From: Agitococcus lubricus
GTDB taxonomy: Bacteria > Pseudomonadota > Gammaproteobacteria > Pseudomonadales > Moraxellaceae
Direction of reading: 5' to 3'
Length of the DNA: 64,000 nt
NCBI RefSeq assembly: GCF_003051055.1
Contig: NZ_QAON01000001.1
Location: forward strand, 248,001-312,000
The notes under the pieces are model-generated. The model worked only from the letters and a program-made list of their open reading frames with translations. It was not told where the DNA came from and ran no database searches. Positions 54,115-61,819 of the stretch are shown here, one piece after another. Position numbers and translations under genes: made by a program. Within the stretch, counting starts at the first letter, position 1; each line of letters begins with the position of its first letter.

Positions 54115-54453
54115 AATCAACCTCTATTAGATTGGGATTACGGTCATCTGAATTGATTGTTGATAAGAATTTTGACAATACAAAACCGATGACCAAAAGT
54201 TTGGTCACCATAGTCTTGCTTGTCTGAGATAATGCTCGATGAGCATTAAAGACTAAATATACCGATTGCTGTACTGAGGCTAAGATGTGCTTAGCAAGCA
54301 ATGTGTTGACGATATATTTACGAGAAGCTACTCCCTATGGGATTAAAAGTACTATAACAAAAGAATTAAAAAAAACAGCTCTACAAGGCATTTTTGTGGC
54401 ATATTTTTACACAACAATACAAAGCATTTATATTTAGTAACACGAGAACACAT
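54115..54453. other. divergent intergenic region terC / hyi
   Basis: Holds two short perfect hairpins, TGACCAAA/TTTGGTCA (54190-54207) and AATGCTC/GAGCATT (54231-54247), in otherwise AT-rich DNA. They may be operators or leader structures of terC. No gene is supported. Confidence 0.35.
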
Positions 54454-55242
54454 ATGCCGCATTTTTCTGCGAATTTATCATTATTGTTTAAAGAATATCC
54501 GCTGATTGAGCGTTTTGGCGTGGCCAAACACGCAGGTTTTGATGCGGTTGAAATTCAATTTCCTTATGAGTTAAGTATTGGCGACATTAAACAACAATTA
54601 GATGACCATGACTTAGACCTCGTGTTAATTAATGTGCCTGCCGCTGATTTGATGCAAGGCGGAGATGGTTTAGCTTGTGTACCTGCTAAAGAGCAAGCCT
54701 TTAGAATGGCGGTCATGGAAGCTCTGAATTATGCCCATGAATTAGGCGTCGGTCGGGTGAACGTATTGGCAGGTCGTCAACCTGTAGACTGTGAGTTATT
54801 AGATTGCTTAAAAACCCTAGCCAGTAATTTACGTTATGCGGCCGAAGCCTTTCAATCAATTGGTGTTATTACCACCTTTGAAGCAATTAATACCTTTGAT
54901 ATGCCGCGCTTTTTAATTAAGTCGGTGGTCGATATGCAAGAAATGTTGGAGGTCGTTGACCATCCAACGCTAAAAATGCAATTTGATTGTTATCACATGG
55001 CGCGTATGGGTGAAGATTTATTTGCCAACCTACAAGAAAATATCGCGCAGATTGGTCATATTCAATTTGCAGACACGCCACATCGTCATCAACCCCATAC
55101 AGGCGATATCGACTTTAAGCGTTTGTTTGCTCTCATCGACCACGTAAATTACAAAGGCTATTGTGGCGCAGAATACCATCCTTTAGGTCATAGTTTGGAT
55201 TCGTTGGCATGGCTCAAACAGTATGGAGATTCTCATGAGTGA
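54454..55242 (+). CDS. hyi: hydroxypyruvate isomerase family protein
   Basis: A TIM-barrel isomerase of 262 residues of the Hyi/OtnI family, interconverting hydroxypyruvate and tartronate semialdehyde or a related keto-acid. Recognised by FSANLSLLFKEYPLIERFGVAKHAGFDAVEIQFP (in part), VLINVPAAD, VNVLAGRQ, FEAINTFDMPRFL, MQFDCYHMARM and the closing YCGAEYHP. Metal-binding Glu, Asp and His residues are in these motifs. ATG 54454 matches the family N-terminus. Overlaps the HIT gene start by 8 bases. Confidence 0.9.
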   Translation: MPHFSANLSLLFKEYPLIERFGVAKHAGFDAVEIQFPYELSIGDIKQQLDDHDLDLVLINVPAADLMQGGDGLACVPAKEQAFRMAVMEALNYAHELGVGRVNVLAGRQPVDCELLDCLKTLASNLRYAAEAFQSIGVITTFEAINTFDMPRFLIKSVVDMQEMLEVVDHPTLKMQFDCYHMARMGEDLFANLQENIAQIGHIQFADTPHRHQPHTGDIDFKRLFALIDHVNYKGYCGAEYHPLGHSLDSLAWLKQYGDSHE

Positions 55243-55572
55243 TTGCGTCTTTTGTGCAATTAACGCCAAACAAGCCCCTGCCAGTATGGTGTATGAAGAT
55301 GAACTCTGTATGGTGTTAATGGATATTTTTCCGCTACGGCCTGCCCATGTTTTGGTCATCAATAAACGTCATGTCCAATATGTGCGCGAGCTGACAGAGC
55401 AAGAGCGTAATCATTTATTTGCCACTGCCAATAAAGTCAGTCAGGCCATGATAGTTTTGCTTTTGTCAGTAGCCTATTAGGCAAGCCTTTGTTAATGCTA
55501 AAAGGCGGTGCTAATCGCAAAACCTTAGACCAGCAAGCCAAAGAAATTGCTAAAAACTTGCAACTTTTTTGA
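55235..55572 (+). pseudogene. HIT family hydrolase, broken by internal deletion
   Basis: The 5' part encodes a normal HIT-fold start: MSDCVFCAINAKQAP, VYEDELCMVLMDIFPLRPAHVLVINKRHVQYV and LTEQERNHLFATANKVSQAM. The frame then runs out at 55480. A different frame (from about 55441) continues with HDSFAFVSSLLGKPLLMLKGG and DQQAKEIAKNLQLF to a stop at 55572, which looks like the true C-terminus. The catalytic H-x-H-x-H-x-x region between them is missing, so a deletion of some 100 bases with frame change is inferred. Nucleotide hydrolase activity should be lost. Overlap with hyi indicates former co-expression. Confidence 0.75.
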
Positions 55573-55628
55573 CAGCCCTTCGTTATAAGAGAGGTAAATA
55601 AACTAATCTCTCATTAACGAGGTGTAAA

Positions 55629-55820
55629 ATGACAACTGAAGCTCAAAAATCCTGCCAATGCCCCAACTGCCATTGCACGAATTGTACTTGTGAAAACTGC
55701 AACTGCCCCTGTTGCCAAGGTGAATGCCAATGCACACCAACAGAGTGCAAATGTAACTGTGATTGTGGCTGTTGTAAGCCAAAAACAACAGAAAAAACAG
55801 AAACTAAAGGCTGTTGTTAA
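55629..55820 (+). CDS. cysteine-rich metallothionein-like protein
   Basis: A 63-residue protein with 20 cysteines, arranged in C-x-C and C-x2-C steps: SCQCPNCHCTNCTCENCNC, then CCQGECQC, CKCNCDCGCC and a final GCC. Nearly every third residue could bind a soft metal (Zn, Cu, Cd) or form clusters. It does not match the SmtA/BmtA zinc-finger metallothionein layout, and has no signal peptide. The GAGGTG ribosome site before the ATG and the regular repeat support a real gene. It is followed by a SigZ-type sigma factor whose tail is also Cys-rich, suggesting a shared metal or thiol stress response (inference). Confidence 0.8.
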   Translation: MTTEAQKSCQCPNCHCTNCTCENCNCPCCQGECQCTPTECKCNCDCGCCKPKTTEKTETKGCC

Positions 55821-55832
55821 TCATTAATACTT

Positions 55833-55855
55833 CCCTCCCCTAATTTAGGGGAGGG
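55833..55855. repeat. REP-like hairpin between the Cys-rich gene and sigZ
   Basis: Perfect 9-bp stem CCCTCCCCT/AGGGGAGGG with a 5-base loop, followed by GTTAGGGTGGGG. It resembles the widespread CCCTCNCC...GGNGAGGGTTAGGG intergenic repeat. It could attenuate read-through into the sigma factor gene. Confidence 0.55.
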
Positions 55856-55875
55856 TTAGGGTGGGGTAAAATTTT

Positions 55876-56433
55876 ATGACCGCTTCTGCACTAATACCTG
55901 ATTTGTGGCAAGACTACCATCAGCGATTAACACACTATGTGCTTAAACGTATTCACAATCAAAGTGATGCCGAAGACATTGTGCAAACTGTTTTTCTAAA
56001 AATTCAACAGCAGCCACCACAGCTTAAAACCATCCCACAGTTGGAAGCGTGGTTATTACAAGTCACTAAAAATACCTTAGTCGATTATTGGCGCAAAATT
56101 AAACCAACAACGCCATTATTAGATGAACATGACTATGTTCTCGAAGAAGACCCCGAACCCAACGAAAATCCGTGGTTAAACTTGAGTTGCTGTTTGTTGG
56201 CGATGATGCAAGACTTACCTGACAAATATCGTCAAGCCGTTGAGTTAGCCGACCTCAAAGAAGTCAAACACAAAGATATTGCTCACATGATGGGGATTAG
56301 TGAATCAGGCGTCAAAAGTCGGGTAAAACGTGGCCGAGAAAAACTCCGTGATTTATTAGTGAGTTGTTGTGGCAGTGATTGTACTTGCCACGAAAAAACC
56401 ACTGAACAGGGCTGTTGTCATCAGTCAGTCTGA
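55876..56433 (+). CDS. SigZ-like ECF sigma factor with cysteine-rich tail
   Basis: A 185-residue sigma factor. Region 2: DLWQDYHQRLTHYVLKRIHNQSDAEDIVQTVFLKIQQ (in part) and WLLQVTKNTLVDYWR. Region 4: LPDKYRQAVELADLKEVKHKDIAHMMGISESGVKSRVKRGREKL (in part). The GISESGVKSRVKRGR signature and overall plan match the SigZ group. It ends in a C-terminal tail with six cysteines and two histidines (SCCGSDCTCHEK then GCCHQSV), and a Cys pair sits just before region 4. No separate anti-sigma gene is adjacent, so the tail may itself sense metal or redox state. Downstream of the metallothionein-like gene. Confidence 0.88.
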   Translation: MTASALIPDLWQDYHQRLTHYVLKRIHNQSDAEDIVQTVFLKIQQQPPQLKTIPQLEAWLLQVTKNTLVDYWRKIKPTTPLLDEHDYVLEEDPEPNENPWLNLSCCLLAMMQDLPDKYRQAVELADLKEVKHKDIAHMMGISESGVKSRVKRGREKLRDLLVSCCGSDCTCHEKTTEQGCCHQSV

Positions 56434-56434
56434 A

Positions 56435-56455
56435 TCTCCCAAGTTTATTGGGAGA
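56435..56455. terminator. hairpin between sigZ and porin genes
   Basis: Perfect 8-bp stem TCTCCCAA/TTGGGAGA with a 5-base loop in the convergent gap, directly after the sigma factor stop. No U-run, so moderate as a terminator. Confidence 0.45.
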
Positions 56456-56499
56456 CTCATCGCGACTGCTGTGCGCTTATATGATGCTCACATGTGGCC

Positions 56500-57663
56500 T
56501 TAGAAGCTGTAGCCTATACCCAAAGAGAAACCGTCTTCGTCGACAGTCCCTAAGGTGGCTAACTTCTGGTCTTGAATATCTAACTTTAAGACAACACGTG
56601 GCGTTAAATAATAATTTGCGCCATAGTTCCATTGTTGCTTTTCGCTATCCTCACTGTTGCTGCTTGTATTTTTGGCTTCATTATCCCAAACACTATAACG
56701 CGCAAATACGCCTACTTGCTCAATCGGTTTATAAGCCGCTTCCAAGAAATAGCCATCTTGTTTGGCTTTGTGTGCATCTGCAGCAACTAAATCTTCTACA
56801 TCCCAACGAGCATATAATGCACGGGTCGAAAAGCCTTGCCAACTGTACGCAACATGAGCCTCCATGAGGCTTGCTTTATTGGTTTTACCCACGCTCTGAG
56901 TAATATCTTGCTGTAATTGATAGGCAATCCCTGTATCTAAGCCTGCAATGCCTCGATAATTCACGCCCAAAGTATAGGCCAAATCTTCTGCAACTGCTTT
57001 TGCGCCTTTTTGACGACCACTACGAATGGCAGCACTGTCGGTTTTTAAGCCTGTCGAGACCAATACGTTATAACTTAAGCCGTCAACTGTAGGAATTAAA
57101 CCACTGGCTTTGACTGCCCCTTCCCACCATGTGGTTGGAATTAAGTTCGTCTCAATCGGATTACGCTTAGTCCCATAAAAGGTTTCAGGCTCATGCGTTT
57201 CGTTCAAGAAACCTATCGGTAATATAATTTGGCCAATCGACAAATTTTGTTTGCCTGCATAATTCCATTCAATAAACATTTGTTCTAATTCGACTTCACC
57301 CAAATTGGTAGTGCCCGTGGGATTATCACGAATTAAGGCATGTTCAACTTCTAACTCAGAATGTAAACGTACGGTATTAGAGAATTTATGCCCGACATAC
57401 AATACAAAACGGTAGGCATCGTACTGTTGGGGCGCATTATCATAATTATAATAATGTGCCTCACCATAACCGCCTAAGGTCGTATTAGCAAAACCTTGAC
57501 TGGTCGTTGGTTGTTCTACTGCGGCAACTAAAGCATCAATTTGTGCTTGTTGTGCTTTTAATTGTGCTTTTAGGCTGGCTATTTCCGCCTCTGTCGTCTG
57601 TGCATACACAGAGCTGGCAACAGAGAGGGAAAGCATGGCAGTGGCTAGCTTATTTAACATCAT
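56500..57663 (-). CDS. outer-membrane porin with N-terminal coiled coil
   Basis: A porin of about 387 residues. After the signal peptide (LNKLATAMLSLSVASSVYA) a short coiled coil (EAEIASLKAQLKAQQAQIDALVAAVEQ, in part) would trimerise in the periplasm, as in many phosphate- or cation-selective porins. The remainder is an alternating-strand barrel (FANTTLGGYGEAHYYNY, LEVEHALIRDNPTG, FIEWNYAGKQNLSIGQIILPIGFLNETHEPETFYG, in part) ending in aromatic GYSF, the BAM signal. Start: one of three consecutive ATGs (57660-57666) after AGGTG. A Fur-box-like site overlaps the -35 element, so iron control is probable. Substrate unknown. Confidence 0.85.
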   Translation of the reverse strand: MMLNKLATAMLSLSVASSVYAQTTEAEIASLKAQLKAQQAQIDALVAAVEQPTTSQGFANTTLGGYGEAHYYNYDNAPQQYDAYRFVLYVGHKFSNTVRLHSELEVEHALIRDNPTGTTNLGEVELEQMFIEWNYAGKQNLSIGQIILPIGFLNETHEPETFYGTKRNPIETNLIPTTWWEGAVKASGLIPTVDGLSYNVLVSTGLKTDSAAIRSGRQKGAKAVAEDLAYTLGVNYRGIAGLDTGIAYQLQQDITQSVGKTNKASLMEAHVAYSWQGFSTRALYARWDVEDLVAADAHKAKQDGYFLEAAYKPIEQVGVFARYSVWDNEAKNTSSNSEDSEKQQWNYGANYYLTPRVVLKLDIQDQKLATLGTVDEDGFSLGIGYSF

Positions 57664-57699
57664 CATTGCACCTAATATGTGACAAATTATTTCCGCGCA

Positions 57700-57739
57700 A
57701 TGATACCGCAACACTAAAAACAAATGCAAATTATTATCA
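57700..57739 (-). promoter_or_regulatory. Fur-box-like site over the porin promoter
   Basis: Read leftward: TGATAAT-A-ATTTGCA (57739-57725), where the left half is a perfect Fur 7-mer and the right half matches 5 of 7. It overlaps TTGCAT (-35 position); TATCAT (57705-57700) lies 18 bases on as a 5-of-6 -10. This is the classic place for repression by Fe-Fur; fur itself is in this window. Confidence 0.5.
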
Positions 57740-57791
57740 TTTATAACTACATCAAGAGACCTAAACAGCTCTAGCTATTTGTCTATCGGTT

Positions 57792-57920
57792 TAGGGTCCG
57801 TTGACGTTTTGCGTGTGAGCCGCGTTGCTGATAAAAATGGACTCAGGAAAGGCAAAAAACGCAGCGAATAGTGATTCTATTGGCCAGTTTTGGCACGTAG
57901 AGTGAGTCACTAACCCAAAG
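57792..57920 (+). repeat. MITE fragment, left half (copy 3)
   Basis: Begins with the terminal repeat as TAGGGTCCGTTGACGTTTT and follows the left half of the complete copies (GTGTGAGCCGCGTTGCTG, then GTGATTCTATTGGCCAG), stopping near an AACCCAAAG that corresponds to the middle of the element. The other end is absent. In the gap between the porin gene and the FAD oxidoreductase. Confidence 0.8.
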
Positions 57921-58063
57921 CATGATGTGATGAGATACAGACGAGACTATTGAGACAAATGGCAAGCTAAACTTTGCTTAAACATCGGTTAATCGTCGTG
58001 TAACGATTAGTCCATTCAGATTGCCACTTTGCGCATGACCTCCACACAAAGTGGCAACAACAG

Positions 58064-59716
58064 CTAACCAACAAAGATTTTTTTGGCTAAGGGTAAGGCT
58101 TTGAGGCCACCAATCGTCACGGCGGTCATCAAGCCGCCAATCATCGCACCGACCACACCACAGGTCATCACATCTTGACCCGTTAAGTATAAACCGTCGA
58201 TATCCGTTTTAGGTTTTAGCCAATTTTGCTCAAAGCGTTGAGGGTCATGGTCTAAGCCATAAATCTCCCCTTTCTCATACCAACAAAAAAATTGCGTCGA
58301 GAGTGGCGTAGATAATTCGTAATAATCTATTTTACCCCGTAAATGTGGGAGTTTTTGATAAAGTTTTTCTAAGAGCCGTTGAGAGAATTGCTCTTTTAGC
58401 GCGTCATAATCGGCTCCCCGCTTGCCCCACGGTTTATCTGCCCATTGTTCCACCCACTCCCACGGGCATGGGGCAACAATTTCGATAGTGGCACGATTTG
58501 GATAACGCTCATTAAAGGTCGGGTCTTTGGCTGATGGGAACGAAATATAAACGAGTGGAATATCTTGTTTGGGGTCTGCCAAGAAACGGTCTATATCCTG
58601 CTCGTAACGCTCACTCGGGTAAATCCATAAGTTGGTTTTGGGTAATTGTAGGTTGTCACTCGTGTCTTGTAGACCAATGTATAAACATAAGCTGGCCATT
58701 GACGGTTTGACGGTCTGTAAACGATGAGCATACGGCGTTTTATCGACTAACGCTGAGGGTAACAAGCGATTAAAGGTATTAAAAACGCCTGCATTACTAA
58801 TGACAATAGGCGCGTGGACATCGGTGCCATCCTTCATACGCACTCCCACCGCTTTTCCTTGTTCAATCAAGATTTGTTCAACGGCTGCATAGGTAAAGAC
58901 TTCACCACCTGTTTTTTGAATTTGCGGAATAATGGTTTCTGCCATGCGTGACGCACCGCCCACAGGATAATAGCCGCCGTATAAATAATGTTTGGCAATT
59001 AACGCATGAATCAAAAAACTGGATTGGGCAGGAGGCATGCCATTGTCCCCCCATTGGCCTGTTAAAAAGGCAATTAAGGTTTGATTAGAGGTTAATTCTT
59101 CTAATACTTGACGTGTTGGACGATTGAAATAGTCGGGCATGGTACGCTCACGCACTAAACGCGAGGCTTTAGCGACGACATTTGGCAACATACGTTCTAG
59201 GGTAAAATGTTGCATCGCATCAGCTACGCGCCCTAAACGGAATAAATATTCGTCAATAGCGTCTTTTTCTTCAGGAAACCGTTTAATTAAATTTTCTCTA
59301 AAATTATTGCGCCCCGCTACCAAATCAAAACTATCTTCGCCTAAATAAATGCGGTCATAGGTGCTGTCCATCGCTTGCCATTGCAATTGGTTATTGCTGA
59401 TAAAATCAAACAACCGCCGTGCTAAGGTTGTCTTGACCCCGACATCACCAATGTAATGGACTCCAACATCCCACTCATAACCATTTCGACAATAGCTGTG
59501 GGTAAAACCACCTGCCGTATAATGTTGTTCAAACACCACCACTTTATAGCCAAAACTTGCCAAACTGGCTGCCGCTGTCAGACCGCCAATCCCTGAACCA
59601 ATGATAATGGCGTCATAGTCACCATTGAGTCGATTGGCTCGATAACGCTTACCAATACGAATCGTACTAGGCGTTAACGCCGATTTTTTGGGTTGGCTAT
59701 GAATAGCGTCAGTCAT
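58064..59716 (-). CDS. phytoene desaturase / retinol saturase-like FAD oxidoreductase
   Basis: A 550-residue flavoprotein. Its dinucleotide motif DAIIIGSGIGGLTAAASLASFGYKVVVFEQH (in part; near residues 35-65) is followed by the carotenoid-oxidoreductase pattern AGGFTHSYCRNGYEWDVGVHYIGDVG (in part). The C-terminal FAD loop is GLYLTGQDVMTCGVVGAMIGGL. Such proteins include CrtI-type desaturases, carotenoid isomerases and all-trans-retinol 13,14-reductases; the DVGVHYIG and YPVGGASRMAE-like segments favour the isomerase/saturase branch. ATG 59716 follows GGAG. Co-directional with, and 26 bases after, the TetR gene. No other carotenoid gene is in the window. Confidence 0.82.
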   Translation of the reverse strand: MTDAIHSQPKKSALTPSTIRIGKRYRANRLNGDYDAIIIGSGIGGLTAAASLASFGYKVVVFEQHYTAGGFTHSYCRNGYEWDVGVHYIGDVGVKTTLARRLFDFISNNQLQWQAMDSTYDRIYLGEDSFDLVAGRNNFRENLIKRFPEEKDAIDEYLFRLGRVADAMQHFTLERMLPNVVAKASRLVRERTMPDYFNRPTRQVLEELTSNQTLIAFLTGQWGDNGMPPAQSSFLIHALIAKHYLYGGYYPVGGASRMAETIIPQIQKTGGEVFTYAAVEQILIEQGKAVGVRMKDGTDVHAPIVISNAGVFNTFNRLLPSALVDKTPYAHRLQTVKPSMASLCLYIGLQDTSDNLQLPKTNLWIYPSERYEQDIDRFLADPKQDIPLVYISFPSAKDPTFNERYPNRATIEIVAPCPWEWVEQWADKPWGKRGADYDALKEQFSQRLLEKLYQKLPHLRGKIDYYELSTPLSTQFFCWYEKGEIYGLDHDPQRFEQNWLKPKTDIDGLYLTGQDVMTCGVVGAMIGGLMTAVTIGGLKALPLAKKIFVG

Positions 59717-59742
59717 GAATGAATACTCCAACTCATCTAGGA

Positions 59743-60369
59743 TTAAGGGTTACGCAATAACCCATGCGCGAGGGTATTTTGTACTTGGTCAGCAATCGCT
59801 ATCAGCACGTCTGCTTGTTGGGGGCGTTTGACTAAACCATCTATCGTTAACATTGACATCCCATGCACCAACGACCACGCCGTCATGGTCATCACATCCA
59901 ACGGTAAATCCTTAAATAGCTGCTCATCCATACCCCGCTTAATCATGTTGCGTAGTGTGGCAAAGCTCGCATTGGATGCCTGATACAACTCTGGATAACG
60001 TGCACGCTCAACCATACGTTGACCAAACATCAGTCGATAATGTGCAGGATGGTGCATGGCATAATCGACATACCCTATGCCAATACGTTTTAAGGCGGTC
60101 AGGGCATCACACGGGTCAACACCTAAATGCTTAACCATATTTTGGGTTAATCCTACAAAGCCATCACAGGCGATGGCGGCAAGCAAGGCGGATTTATCTT
60201 CAAAATGCCGATAGACGGCCGTTGGTGACACGCCCACATCACTCGCTAAGGCGCGTAAACTTAATTTAGCCACACCATCATTGGCTAAACGCTCTAAGGC
60301 AGCCGATAACAAGGCATCACGTAAATTGCCATGATGATAGGGCGTTTTGGTCGAGGATTCGCTTTTCAC
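59743..60369 (-). CDS. TetR/AcrR-family transcriptional regulator
   Basis: A 208-residue repressor-type regulator. The N-terminal helix-turn-helix reads YHHGNLRDALLSAALERLANDGVAKLSLRALASDVGVSPTAVYRHFEDKSALLAAIA (in part) and is followed by a helical ligand-binding domain of the WHG type (HPAHYRLMFGQRM, ARYPELYQASNASF). It is the first gene of a two-gene unit with the FAD oxidoreductase and probably represses it. Its inducer, perhaps a lipophilic compound or fatty acid, is unknown. Confidence 0.92.
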   Translation of the reverse strand: MKSESSTKTPYHHGNLRDALLSAALERLANDGVAKLSLRALASDVGVSPTAVYRHFEDKSALLAAIACDGFVGLTQNMVKHLGVDPCDALTALKRIGIGYVDYAMHHPAHYRLMFGQRMVERARYPELYQASNASFATLRNMIKRGMDEQLFKDLPLDVMTMTAWSLVHGMSMLTIDGLVKRPQQADVLIAIADQVQNTLAHGLLRNP

Positions 60370-60433
60370 CGTTCTACTCTATTCAGTCACAAAGTCTCGT
60401 AGTGTACAGCCATAAATAGCCTTATTGCTGATA

Positions 60434-60562
60434 TACGGTCTGTTGATGTTTGGATTATGGTTGCGAAAGACGTTTTTTTGAGGATATCCGATGCGTTGTT
60501 TGTTTATTCCAATTAGGCAACTTATAACAACATAGCCTCAAAACATAGCGTGTTGCCCCCAA
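60434..60562 (-). repeat. MITE fragment, right half (copy 4)
   Basis: Starts with a degraded terminal repeat (TACGGTCTGTTGATGTTTGG) and follows the other half of the element (TGGTTGCGAAAGA, GAGGATA, GTTTATTCCAA, TAGCCTCAAAA), ending near the element's middle. With copy 3 it amounts to one complete element, split, but the relative orientation does not suggest a simple insertion. Lies upstream of the TetR gene. The rest of the 409-base gap shows no other feature. Confidence 0.65.
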
Positions 60563-60778
60563 TCCATGATGCCCATTGTTATTTACGACGTTAGCACACT
60601 ACTTTGTTCTTGCTTATATCTTAATCAGCCATGTTTACACTGTCAACATTTATCTAAACAATCGTTATGTCATGCTGTCACGCTTAAACAAGGGACAGAC
60701 TAGTAAAAACTTATAGACGAGATATGCTTGCGATAGACAGCATAGCTTTAGAGGATAGTGACAGACAAAATTTATATT

Positions 60779-61345
60779 TTATTTAATAAAATCAAAAGGA
60801 TGCTTTAATAACCATTCATTCACACGTTGTAGACGTAATTGTGGATTATTTTCTTCTAGTAATTCTTGTTGTTCGGTTAAGGATAACGGCAAGGCATCGG
60901 CTAAACGCCACGCTAAAGTCCCCGCATCGGTCAATATATCGCCACATTCGGCAAACGTATCTGCAATCGCTTGTAAGGCGTTGGGAATCGCGACAAAGGG
61001 GTCTGCACTTAACCACTCAATGGTGGCACGCGTTAAGCCATCGGGCTCCACCGTGACACCTGTGACCCGAAAACGTCGACCTCCGACAGCCATCACCGCG
61101 AGGCTTCCATCTGCTAAAGCAACCTGCTGTACGACATAGGCAGATGTGCCTATGTCATAGGTAAATGCAGGCTCGCCGACCTCATGACCATAACGTATAC
61201 GCACCACGCCAAAAGGTTGCTTTTTACCGCACTCATCTAACAAACGTCGATAACGTAACTCAAAAATACGCAGTGACAATTCACTTTGCGGAAACAATAC
61301 CGTATTTAGCGGAAACAAAGGGAGTTGGTAAATCATGCCATTCAT
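60779..61345 (-). CDS. LON peptidase substrate-binding domain protein
   Basis: A protein of about 188 residues consisting only of a Lon N-terminal (PUA-like beta plus helical) domain, without ATPase or protease domains. Recognised by YQLPLFPLNTVLFPQSELSLRIFELRYRRLLDEC (in part), FGVVRI, VGEPAFTYDIGTSAYV and GRRFRVTGV. Stand-alone proteins of this type are common in proteobacteria with no settled role. ATG 61345 (or 61336) is chosen; a longer frame has no better signal. A single gene. Confidence 0.87.
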   Translation of the reverse strand: MNGMIYQLPLFPLNTVLFPQSELSLRIFELRYRRLLDECGKKQPFGVVRIRYGHEVGEPAFTYDIGTSAYVVQQVALADGSLAVMAVGGRRFRVTGVTVEPDGLTRATIEWLSADPFVAIPNALQAIADTFAECGDILTDAGTLAWRLADALPLSLTEQQELLEENNPQLRLQRVNEWLLKHPFDFIK

Positions 61346-61819
61346 CCACGCCCACTCAAACAATGCCCAGAGTGAATGAGATAAGCGATATAAAATACAC
61401 AGCGATTAACACAATATATATGTTTACAGAGTGTCTGCTCAACAAATACGTCTGTCGATTCTCTGTTTAGACTAGATGATTTTTATAAAAAGGAAAGTCG
61501 CTAGGATATTTTTTGCTCAAACGGTGCATCGTTTATGGTGGGTATTGACGCGCTTTTATTCGTGATAAAAGCGATAATGAGGATGAATTTAGCAAAGAAC
61601 AAAGAAAATAAGTTGTCTATGGCGATAGAGTCGTTATAGTTACACAAATAGGACTTACTGACAACAAAGATAATATGCGTTCAGGACGACTCAAGCTACT
61701 CATCAGGTGAATCACTGCCTGTTTAAAATGCTGTCCTGTCCTGTTCTACTCAGCCACGGCACGCCCTATATGAGTTTGTCAGCCCTCTTCACCAAAGTCC
61801 TAGGTATTGAGGACGATTT
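61346..61819. other. intergenic region with one hairpin
   Basis: 474 bases without a gene between divergent units. One perfect 8-bp hairpin CGCTTTTA/TAAAAGCG (61551-61573) is seen. GAGGA precedes the next ATG. Promoters for both neighbours must lie here, but no clear hexamer pair was identified. Confidence 0.4.

Noticed and set aside
54115-54300. yybP-ykoY manganese riboswitch before the TerC/Alx gene
   Set aside because: Looked for because E. coli alx has one; the conserved core could not be recognised, only two small hairpins.
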